A DNA stretch of 64,000 bases, from NCBI RefSeq assembly GCF_018130245.1, contig NZ_JAFCKP010000010.1, positions 124,001-188,000 of the forward strand. Direction: 5' to 3'. A program made the position numbers and the translations under genes. Each line of letters begins with the position of its first letter. The stretch's first letter is position 1. Under the pieces are notes generated by a model. That model ran no database searches, was not told the DNA's origin, and was given only the letters and a program-made list of their open reading frames with translations. The DNA is from Bradyrhizobium sp. SZCCT0231 (lineage in GTDB: Bacteria > Pseudomonadota > Alphaproteobacteria > Rhizobiales > Xanthobacteraceae). This document shows, piece after piece, positions 46,701-53,818 of this stretch.

Positions 46701-49466
46701 GGCATCCGTTCCGATGCGCATGGGATTGCCGCGCGCCGTGATAGTTGCTGACAGCACCTGCGTGTTGACGAGGGTTCCGTTGACGTAGGTCTTGACTTGC
46801 GCACCATCAAAAGTGATGGCGAGGTGGGACCACTGGTTGAATGGCAAAGTGGTCCCTCCGGCGGCGACGAGCGCGCCGCTGGGCGTACCAATATATAAAT
46901 CGGTCTGATTGCCGCCGCGCAGTTCGAGTCCATACTGGTAGTAGGGCGACGACATTGTCGTGTTCCAGAACTTGCCGATGACGACAGAATCGCCGCTCGC
47001 GAGCGATTGGGGATTGATCCACATCGACAGTGTGAGGGCATTACCGGAGATGTTGGTCGAGGCAGAGTTTGGAATGGAAATGTAGTCGTTGACTCCGTCA
47101 AAGCTCGCGGCCCGGCCATTCCTGCCGGTTACCCAAGCAACGCCGTTGTTGAGCGTCGCTAGGTTTGACTGCCCTGAGGAATCGCCCGCAGTCGTTCCCG
47201 ATCCTTCATCGAAGGAATAGGCAGCGACCAAACCCGGTGTTTGAGTGTTCGACACCGTGATGCTGACGGGCAGCGAATCGCCGGTGTTTCCGGAGGTATC
47301 CCGTGCGCGGGCCGTGATCGTGTGGACGCCATTCGCGACCGTCGTGGTGTCCCAGCTGACGCTGTAGGGTGATGTAGTGTCTTCGCCCCCGCCGACCGCG
47401 ACATTGTCCACCAGGAAGGTCACGCCGGCCACCCCGGCATTATCGGACGCATTGGCACTGATCGTGATCGTACCCGAAACGGTCGCAGATCCCGTCGGTC
47501 CTGTGATCGTGGCCGTGGGCAGCGTCGTATCGGGCGTCAGCGTGGTGGCGCTGGCCGGTGTGGACTGTCCGGAGAGGTTCGCCGCCGCGTCCCGCGCCCG
47601 CACGGTATAAGTGTAGGATGTGCCTGGCGACAGACCGGTATCGCTGAACGTGGTCGTCGTCGGGGTGCCAACTTGCGCACCATTGCGGAAGACCTGATAG
47701 CCGGTGACCGCAACGTTGTCGGTCGAGGCATTCCACGAAAGATTGATCTGCGTTGTCGAAGCCGCGGTCGCCACCAGGCCTGTGGGAGTGGATGGCGGCG
47801 TGGTGTCCTGGGTGGCAGTCGTGGTGAATGTGGCGTTTGAGCCGATCCTTTCGTTCCCGGCAGCGTCGATCGAACGGACGCGGTAATTGTAGGTAGTGTT
47901 GGGAGCAAGGCCGGTTAGCGCAACGCTGTGTGCCGTCATCAGGGTCGCATCGAGCGTCGTCGACGATCCGTAACTGGTCGTCAGCCCATACTCGACCCGC
48001 GAAGTCGCGGGCTCGTTGGTGGTCCACGTGACTTGTGCCGAGTTCGCGGTCAGGTTCGTTGCTTTCTGCCCGGAGATCGTAGGTGCGGTTGTGTCGAGCA
48101 CGATGGTATCTGTCGCCGCCGCGGACCAGTTGCCCGCGGCGTCCATGAACTGGACATAGACCGTCTTGGTGCCTGTTGCGTTCGACAACGTCCAAGCCTT
48201 GGTCGGGGCGAAGGCTTCCGCCGTCGAATACGAACTCCCGCTGTTGGAGAAGCGCATCTGCTTGACGGAAGTCACTGCATCGGTCGCAGTGAGCGTCAGC
48301 GTGACCGAGGTGCTGTTGGTTGCCGCGGCGCCGCCGTTGATCGTCACCGTACCGGTCGGCGCTTGATTGTCGACCGTAATGTTGACCGGCGTCGAAGTGG
48401 TCATGTTGTTGGCAGCATCGCGTGCCTGCGCGGTCAGCGCATGCGGGCCGTTCGATGCCGTGGTCGTGGTCCATGAGACACCGTATGGCGAGGTGGTATC
48501 CTCGGTGGCGATCAGGGTGTTGCCATCGAGCAGAAACTTGACTCCGGCAACGCCGATGTTGTCCGACGCGCTCGCTGCGAGACTCACGGTGCCGGATACG
48601 ATCGAGGCCGGCGGCGCGAGGGACACGGTCGGGGCAATCGTGTCTGCCGTTCCGGCGAGGGGGGTCGCCATATCGGTTTGGATCTGATCGGGGGTGAGCG
48701 CATGATTGGCGATGCGCACGTCGTCGATAAGGCCAGGAAACTCGAATCCTGTACGGCCCGGCCGACTGCCGATATTCACGTTGGCCGTCGAATTCTGCTG
48801 GGAACTCGTGACTGTGCCGGTCAACTGTCCGTTGTCGAGGACGCCATTGAGATAGACGTTCAAAGTCTGGCCTGCGGCGTCATAGACGCCGGCGACGTGA
48901 TACCAGGTGTTGGGTTGCAGCGCCGTCGCGCCATAGCGGAACATCTGTCCGCCAGAGCTGTTGGTGAGCTTGAACCCGATCGTGCGAGGTCCGGTGTCCG
49001 CGGTGATGTCAAGCTGGTATCCGGATTCGCCCCAGGTGCGCTTGGACACAACGGGCGCATCGTCAGCGGGGAACGAACGCACGTAAACCCACGCACTGAG
49101 AGTCATGCTGCCAGTCAGTTGCAGCGCAGTCGGATCCCCAAGATCGACGAAGTCGTTCACGCCGTCGAGTGCGACCGCATTGCCGTATTTTCCGGCTGTG
49201 AAGGTCGCACCGTTCGTGAGCGTGCCGACGATGCCGTGACCGGACGCATCTGCCGTTGTGGTGCCCGAGACCTCGTTGAAGGCGTAGCCTGCCGTGATGC
49301 CAAGAGGATCCGCGGCGAGCAGCATGCGCGGCTCGAGCACCTCGAGGATCAGCGGCGAATGGCTAGCATCGCGTTTGCCCTCGCCAATCGTCTCGCGATC
49401 GCTCCTCGCACTGCCCTGAACGATCCGTCGCGCCAGATGACCGAAAAAGCCCCAGGAACCCGACAT
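43773..49466 (-). CDS. Giant LEPR-motif surface protein with LamG, Ig-like/FN3, sugar-dehydrogenase and PKD domains
   Basis: 1,897 residues from ATG 49466 (CGGAGAC upstream). Near residue 45 stands LEPRMLLAADP, the LEPR-XLL motif of giant secreted proteins; a classical signal peptide is absent. Domains in order: LamG (52-270), Ig-like repeats, FN3 (from about 459 and 550), Ig-like, second LamG (740-952), Ig-like (to about 1050), a glucose/sorbosone dehydrogenase-type propeller (1055-1410: FLPDGRMLVVEL, HHGGAINFSNDGKILLTTGEH, GLRNPFRAYYDAPTGRL), PKD (1415-1500), further Ig-like parts and a beta-rich C-terminal domain (1692-1897). No RTX repeats and no exosortase tail. Beside the SecA-like, M50 and HlyD genes, it is probably their substrate. 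Confidence 0.9.
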   Translation of the reverse strand: MSGSWGFFGHLARRIVQGSARSDRETIGEGKRDASHSPLILEVLEPRMLLAADPLGITAGYAFNEVSGTTTADASGHGIVGTLTNGATFTAGKYGNAVALDGVNDFVDLGDPTALQLTGSMTLSAWVYVRSFPADDAPVVSKRTWGESGYQLDITADTGPRTIGFKLTNSSGGQMFRYGATALQPNTWYHVAGVYDAAGQTLNVYLNGVLDNGQLTGTVTSSQQNSTANVNIGSRPGRTGFEFPGLIDDVRIANHALTPDQIQTDMATPLAGTADTIAPTVSLAPPASIVSGTVSLAASASDNIGVAGVKFLLDGNTLIATEDTTSPYGVSWTTTTASNGPHALTAQARDAANNMTTSTPVNITVDNQAPTGTVTINGGAAATNSTSVTLTLTATDAVTSVKQMRFSNSGSSYSTAEAFAPTKAWTLSNATGTKTVYVQFMDAAGNWSAAATDTIVLDTTAPTISGQKATNLTANSAQVTWTTNEPATSRVEYGLTTSYGSSTTLDATLMTAHSVALTGLAPNTTYNYRVRSIDAAGNERIGSNATFTTTATQDTTPPSTPTGLVATAASTTQINLSWNASTDNVAVTGYQVFRNGAQVGTPTTTTFSDTGLSPGTSYTYTVRARDAAANLSGQSTPASATTLTPDTTLPTATITGPTGSATVSGTITISANASDNAGVAGVTFLVDNVAVGGGEDTTSPYSVSWDTTTVANGVHTITARARDTSGNTGDSLPVSITVSNTQTPGLVAAYSFDEGSGTTAGDSSGQSNLATLNNGVAWVTGRNGRAASFDGVNDYISIPNSASTNISGNALTLSMWINPQSLASGDSVVIGKFWNTTMSSPYYQYGLELRGGNQTDLYIGTPSGALVAAGGTTLPFNQWSHLAITFDGAQVKTYVNGTLVNTQVLSATITARGNPMRIGTDASTAQFYKGALDDLRIYNRALTLAQVQSDMTTPVGNPTAGAPQVLIASPINGAQVSGIVNVTADATDDTGIANVQFYIDNVATGSPDTNDPYALAWDTRTASNGAHTITAKATDIDGHATLSAPITVNVANSSFFRNEILATGFNLPTAIKFLPDGRMLVVELAGTIKILPPPYTTPDPTPFLQLTNIGSAGVQQGIYDIALDPNFNTNHYYYIFYTLGTPNVDRFSRFTANATLTGTVPGSEFVIYQDTEIANAEHHGGAINFSNDGKILLTTGEHFQAGESQDLTKPRGKILRYNMDGTVPTDNPFYDGNGPNYDAVWALGLRNPFRAYYDAPTGRLIIGDVGGNVYTTAIEEIDIGAKGANYGWPNVETPNGNPAYTAPAYYYPHNGRDAAIVAGFVYHGTQFPSSYQGSFFFADYTQNWIKRMTFDANGNVTGVFNFEPADGSVDGPYGDIVYLTEGPDGALYYVDLGYSDISGTFGVSKIRRIEFIQSDLPPVATASASPTTGPSPLTVNFSSSGSSDPEGKPLTYSWNFGDGATSTAANPSHTYTVSGPYQARLTVSDGVNSTLSTPIAISVGNSPVVSLLAPTNGATFRAGDVITFSGTATDAEDGTLPASAYTWNIDFLHEGHVHPGIPITGVTSGTFTIPTSGHDFSGFTRYRITLTATDSSGLQSSQSVTIFPDKVNLNFNTAPAGLTLYLDGIARTTPFTYDTLIGFNHEIEARNATVGTTTYNFASWSDGGTQDHIITVPVGGATYTATYNAVTTPAPLAFVQVNSATPQTDQTQVSVAYTNAQTTGNTNILVIGWNNTTSNITSVTDSAGNVYQLAVPTARGSGISQAIYYAPNIKQAAASANTVTVTFNTATQYVDIRALEYSGLALINPFDIGTSASGTSSSASTGAVTTSTAHELIFGAGTTTGGFTAAGSGFTTRVITTPDLDIAQDRFVTATGSYSATASLQGSAAWVMQVATFKAVG

Positions 49467-49514
49467 CGTTGTCTCCGAATGCCACAACCGGAATCGCGCT
49501 GGGTAAATAGTCGT

Positions 49515-49535
49515 TATTTAATGTCAAATTAAATA
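49515..49535. promoter_or_regulatory. Perfect inverted repeat TATTTAAT-N5-ATTAAATA
   Basis: TATTTAAT (49515-49522), spacer GTCAA, ATTAAATA (49528-49535), located about 50 bases upstream of the LEPR-protein start and between it and the SecA-like gene. Perfect 8-bp arms with a 5-base spacer look like a dimeric-regulator or nucleoid-protein site. Related half-sites occur elsewhere in the window. Confidence 0.55.
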
Positions 49536-49625
49536 GTATCATAATGCACCGGTCTAGCTATAGATTTATGAGATGTTTTACAAAAAATAACAATATTTGC
49601 GTGTGCTTCGGGAGAATGCGGAGCA

Positions 49626-51644
49626 TCATTCAGTCCCGGCGAAGCTGAGAATTCTGTTGAAGCGAAGATCTTCGGCGAGGGCGGTCCGTCTGGCTCGCCC
49701 GTGAAGGCGCTCGGCCGCGTGTTGGCCATAGCTGCGCAATGCGCGTCCCAATGCTCCTTGAATTGGCTGCGTTCGTTTCGATCGTTTGCCTAGCAACCGA
49801 AGAAGCTTTGGGTTCACAAAACGTCTGAAAAGCTCATCATCGAGCGCGACGATCGTTTCGTAGCTACCGGGATCACCCTGGCGGCCGGCGCGCCCAAAGA
49901 GTTGGCGGTCGATGCGGCGGGACTCGTGATATTCGGTCAGGATGACATGCAAGCCGCCTCGGCTCCGGACCGCAGGATGTAGTTGGATGTCGGTGCCGCG
50001 GCCGGCCATGTTGGTAGCGACGGTAATGCGGCCCGGTTGACCCGCGCCCGCAATGATCTCGGCCTCTGCGTGGTCCTGTCGCGCGTTAAGAACCACGGCT
50101 TCGAGCCCCGATCTGCCAAGCAACTGCGAAATGTGCTCAGAGGCTTCAACCGAGCGGGTCCCGACGAGCACGGCACGACCTTTGCGAACGGTGTCGTGAA
50201 CTGAATCGACCACGGCGTCCCATTTGAGGCTGGCCGTCGGAAACAAACGTGTGCCGGCATTCGTTCGGCGCAATGGCCGGTTTGTTGGGATGCGTACAAC
50301 GCGGAGGCCATAGACGCCGTATAGTTCCCCCGCCGGCTCGATCGCCGTCCCGGACATGCCGCAAAGATGCATGTAGCGTCGAAAGAAGCGTTGATAGGTT
50401 ATTTGCGCAAGGGTCGTGTGTCGCTCCGTGATAGTGCAATGCTCCTTGGCTTCGATGAGCTGGTGAATGCCGCCTTCCCACGAGCGGTCCGGCATGATGC
50501 GCCCGGTATACTCGTCGACGATCTGCACCTTGCCATCAACGACGATATACTGGACATCGCGTCGGTAAAGATGAAGGGCGGCCAGCGCATGCTGCGCGAG
50601 TTCTTCGCGCGCGCGCCGGATCGCCCATAGCCCTGATAGTCCTGCAGCGAGCTGAGCGATCCGGCTCTCGCCGCGGGTGGTTAGCCGCACCGACTTCTCG
50701 TTTGCGCGCACATGAAAGTCGTCGCCGGGCACTAGGCGTCGAGCGAGATCCAGTGCGGTCTCGTACAGGCCCCCGGCATTCTCGGCTCCTTCTTGCGTTC
50801 CGGAGAGGATCAATGGCACGCGGGCCTCATCGATCAGGACGCTGTCGGCCTCGTCTACGATCGCAAAATGCAGACCGCGCAAAAGCGGTGATTGATGCTG
50901 GCTAGCAAGTCTGCTGTTGAATATTGTGTCGAGAGAAAGCCGAGAACGGGCGCGGCGGGGGCCGAGCGCGAGCCGATCGCGGAGATAGTCGAACACAAGC
51001 TCCTTGTTGGTACAATAGGTGACGTCACTTGCGTAAGCACTTTGCCGCTCCTGCCGCGACTGCCCGTGCTCGACGAGCCCGACCGTGAGATCGAGCGCCT
51101 TGTAGATAGGTGCGAGCTGTTCAGCGTCGCGGCGCGCAAGATAATCGTTGACCGTGATGATATGAACCGGATGTCCCATGAGTGCGGCGGTGATCGCCGG
51201 CAGCAGCGCCGTCAAAGTCTTGCCTTCGCCGGTTTCCATTTCGGCGACCGCGCCTCCCATCATGGCGGCGCCGCCGAGCAATTGTACCGGAAAGAGACGC
51301 ATCCCGACGTGACGACGCGCCGCCTCGCGCGCAAGCGCAAACGAACGCGCCATTTGATGCGAGTAGGGGTGAGTCGACAGCAATGATGCGCGCAGCTCCT
51401 CCGCGGTTTCGCGCAAACGCCGGTCCGTCAGGACAGCGAACGGCGGTTCCAGATCGCCGACCAACCGGACAAAGCGGCTGAGGCGATCACGCGCGAGGGC
51501 CGGCTGCAGGAACGGCAAGACCCGGCCCCAAGCGTCGAGCAGGGCAGCATCGAGGCCAATCTCTCGGCGAGCGGGTTGCTCCGCATAGGGTGCGTCCACC
51601 GCCACCGAGGTCGAGCCGACGAAGTTTCGTTTGCGCTTGAGCAT
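49626..51644 (-). CDS. SecA-like ATPase, shortened (accessory translocase)
   Basis: 672 residues from ATG 51644 (GAGGGCATCCGT upstream). The N-terminal half is unmistakably SecA: ARRHVGMRLFPVQLLGG, Walker A METGEGKT (136-143), HIITVNDYLARRDA, YCTNKELVFDYLRDRL, DEADSVLIDEARVPLILSG. Then come ERHTTLAQITYQRFFRRY, TNMAGRGTDIQL and RQLFGRAGRQGDPGS. Housekeeping SecA is usually about 830-900 residues and ends in a zinc-binding CxCGSG tail; this protein ends soon after the helicase core and lacks the tail, so it resembles an accessory SecA. Only 10 bases downstream of the M50 fusion gene and upstream of the LEPR-protein gene on the same strand. Confidence 0.9.
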   Translation of the reverse strand: MLKRKRNFVGSTSVAVDAPYAEQPARREIGLDAALLDAWGRVLPFLQPALARDRLSRFVRLVGDLEPPFAVLTDRRLRETAEELRASLLSTHPYSHQMARSFALAREAARRHVGMRLFPVQLLGGAAMMGGAVAEMETGEGKTLTALLPAITAALMGHPVHIITVNDYLARRDAEQLAPIYKALDLTVGLVEHGQSRQERQSAYASDVTYCTNKELVFDYLRDRLALGPRRARSRLSLDTIFNSRLASQHQSPLLRGLHFAIVDEADSVLIDEARVPLILSGTQEGAENAGGLYETALDLARRLVPGDDFHVRANEKSVRLTTRGESRIAQLAAGLSGLWAIRRAREELAQHALAALHLYRRDVQYIVVDGKVQIVDEYTGRIMPDRSWEGGIHQLIEAKEHCTITERHTTLAQITYQRFFRRYMHLCGMSGTAIEPAGELYGVYGLRVVRIPTNRPLRRTNAGTRLFPTASLKWDAVVDSVHDTVRKGRAVLVGTRSVEASEHISQLLGRSGLEAVVLNARQDHAEAEIIAGAGQPGRITVATNMAGRGTDIQLHPAVRSRGGLHVILTEYHESRRIDRQLFGRAGRQGDPGSYETIVALDDELFRRFVNPKLLRLLGKRSKRTQPIQGALGRALRSYGQHAAERLHGRARRTALAEDLRFNRILSFAGTE

Positions 51645-51654
51645 ACGGATGCCC

Positions 51655-53808
51655 TCAGACCTGCAGCTGAGACAGCAGTAATTGTCGTAGACGGCGCCAG
51701 ATCTGCTGGCCCGGCGGCTCCCAATTGAAGTTGAAGCGGACGTAGGCACGACCGCCGAACGCGGTGGCTGCCGGTGCATTTTCGGGCAGTATGAGATCGA
51801 TTTGGAAGACGCGTTGCAGCGTCTTTACGCCTTCGGGATCACTGGGATCGACGGTGAAGGCGCCGCCGCCGGCGCCCCCCAAAGCCCTGCTGGGGAGGAC
51901 GTCACGGCCTGCCGGTATTTCGCGAATGACCTCAACGGGCAACGTCTCATCAGGGCGCTCTGCGAGTTTAACTTCGGCACTTCGCAGCCGATGGCGAACG
52001 AGGTCGATGTCGTCCTGACGGATGGTTGCGCGCACGATGCGTGAACCGGGAGCAAGTACGTAGCCGATCTGTTGCCCTTCGCGCAGGAAGCGTCCAGGCA
52101 GATCTTGTGGTTTCATAACGGCAAAGGTGCCCTCGCTGCGGCTGTGCACGATGAGGCGCGCGGCGCGATCGGTTGCGCTCGCGAGCTCGGCGCGTACCTG
52201 TCCCAATTCCGTCGTGGTGATCTCCGCGCTCGCGCGGTCGGTAAAGCGCTCGATCTCAAGCCTCACTTCGAGTTCGACGATGCGTGCGCGGAGAATTGCG
52301 AGTTCACTCTTTAGTGTTGATTCTTCGCTTTCGACCAGCGCTTCTCCGGCCGTGACATTCATGCCAGGATGGACCAGAAGCGCGCGCGCGAAGCCGTCGG
52401 TTCTCGCGCGCACGATTGCATTCTCCGGCAACCAGACGACGCCTTCCGTCGTGGTGTAAGAAGGGACCGGAATTAGGAAGAGCATCAACCCGGTGGCCAG
52501 GATCATGCCGAAGGTCGCCGTCACGACGCGGGCACGATTGCGATGAAGGGTCGGGCTCGCGAGCACGAACCACAGGGCCTTGCCGATCGGCAGCGCAACG
52601 CCTGTCAGCAGACTCCAGACCGCAATCGAGACGCCGAGGGCGAGATATTGCGAGGCGACGAACACGGCGATCGCGAGCATCACGACCTGGCGGTAAATGA
52701 AAGCAGTCGGTGCGTATAGAAGGAGCCAGATTCGTTCGCCAGTCGTGGCTACGAAATCCTTCGATCCATCCGCGCGAAACGCGTAACGATTGACCAAGTA
52801 GCCCCAATACCGGGTAGCGCGCTGCGCCAGGTTCGGGATTTCCAGCAGATCCGCGAGAATGTAGTAGCCGTCATATCGCAGGAGCGGATTGCCGTTGTAT
52901 ACCAGGGTCGAGACACCGGCCACGGCCAGTGCGTCGAATGCGAGCGCGCGGACAAGTCCAGCCTCTACGGTAAGCCATACGTAAAGCGCGAGCGCAGCGA
53001 AGAATACTTCGACAATCATTCCGGCCGCGCCGACAAGAGCGCGCCGCCACTTGCTGCGGAATGCCGATGCGGCAGAGGCGTCGACATAGGGCAACGGGGC
53101 GAACACCAGGATCATGACTCCGAATTCGGGTACTGTTCCCCCGAACGCCGTGACTGCAAATCCGTGTCCAAGTTCATGCAAGGCCTTGAGCAGGAGATAC
53201 ACCAGCGCGAGCGACAGAAGGTTATCGGTGGCTAGGATTCGGTCAGAGGCGTCGGCGGTTAGTTCCTGCCAGTGTTGTGCCGCGAACAGGGGCGCCGGCA
53301 ACACGACCAGTAGCCACAGCACGGCACCCGGAAAACTGAATAACCATTCTGCAAGCGGCCGAGTACGCTCGAAAAACCTGACCGGATGCCAGAGCGGAAT
53401 CCGCAAGGCCAGCGGGTAGAGCACGTTGCCGAGCCACCGGGATCGTTTGGCTTTCCCCGCACGCGCGACCAGCGCGCTTGCATCCGGAGTCACTTCGGTT
53501 TGTAACAGGTCGAAAGCGCTGAGTTCGGCCAACAATTGGATGGCGTCGCTCTGGCTCGGCGCCTCCTCTGCAAGAGCGGATCCGACCTCGTGCCAGATCT
53601 GGTCAACCGTTCGCAGGCCGTCCATCGCGGCCACGATCATGTAGCCGGCGGGCGACAAGCGATGCATCCGGCCGGTCGCGTGATCCTGCACGACGTACCA
53701 AATGCAGCCCCGATACCGATGTCGGTAGACCGAGGTGTGGTCGCGAAGCTTCGGCCTGCGTTGCGCGACGCGATACCAGGACGAGCTTAGAAACGGGGCT
53801 GCGGTCAT
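51655..53808 (-). CDS. PqqD-like domain, M50 metalloprotease and HlyD-type fusion protein
   Basis: 717 residues from ATG 53808 (GAGAGGGGCG upstream). Residues 20-105 fit the PqqD-like (RiPP-recognition) fold: KLRDHTSVYRHRYRG, RLSPAGYMIVAAMDGLRTVDQIWHEV, SDAIQLLAELSAFDLLQTE. Several membrane helices follow, with the zinc motif HELGH (211-215) inside a helix and the second M50 segment NPLLRYDGYYILADLLEIPNL. The C-terminal third has a further helix, then a coiled-coil and beta-barrel adaptor section of HlyD type (TTEGVVWLPENAIVRARTDGFARALLVHPGMNVTAGEALVE). It probably processes or escorts exported substrates at the inner membrane. Coupled to the SecA-like gene and to the GAF/HlyD gene (10-base gap). 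Confidence 0.88.
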   Translation of the reverse strand: MTAAPFLSSSWYRVAQRRPKLRDHTSVYRHRYRGCIWYVVQDHATGRMHRLSPAGYMIVAAMDGLRTVDQIWHEVGSALAEEAPSQSDAIQLLAELSAFDLLQTEVTPDASALVARAGKAKRSRWLGNVLYPLALRIPLWHPVRFFERTRPLAEWLFSFPGAVLWLLVVLPAPLFAAQHWQELTADASDRILATDNLLSLALVYLLLKALHELGHGFAVTAFGGTVPEFGVMILVFAPLPYVDASAASAFRSKWRRALVGAAGMIVEVFFAALALYVWLTVEAGLVRALAFDALAVAGVSTLVYNGNPLLRYDGYYILADLLEIPNLAQRATRYWGYLVNRYAFRADGSKDFVATTGERIWLLLYAPTAFIYRQVVMLAIAVFVASQYLALGVSIAVWSLLTGVALPIGKALWFVLASPTLHRNRARVVTATFGMILATGLMLFLIPVPSYTTTEGVVWLPENAIVRARTDGFARALLVHPGMNVTAGEALVESEESTLKSELAILRARIVELEVRLEIERFTDRASAEITTTELGQVRAELASATDRAARLIVHSRSEGTFAVMKPQDLPGRFLREGQQIGYVLAPGSRIVRATIRQDDIDLVRHRLRSAEVKLAERPDETLPVEVIREIPAGRDVLPSRALGGAGGGAFTVDPSDPEGVKTLQRVFQIDLILPENAPAATAFGGRAYVRFNFNWEPPGQQIWRRLRQLLLSQLQV

Positions 53809-53818
53809 ATCGCCCCTC

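Noticed and set aside
45228-48476. Several long frames opposite or out of phase with the giant protein
   Set aside because: The giant protein's LamG, propeller and PKD domains are unambiguous; the other frames show no structure.
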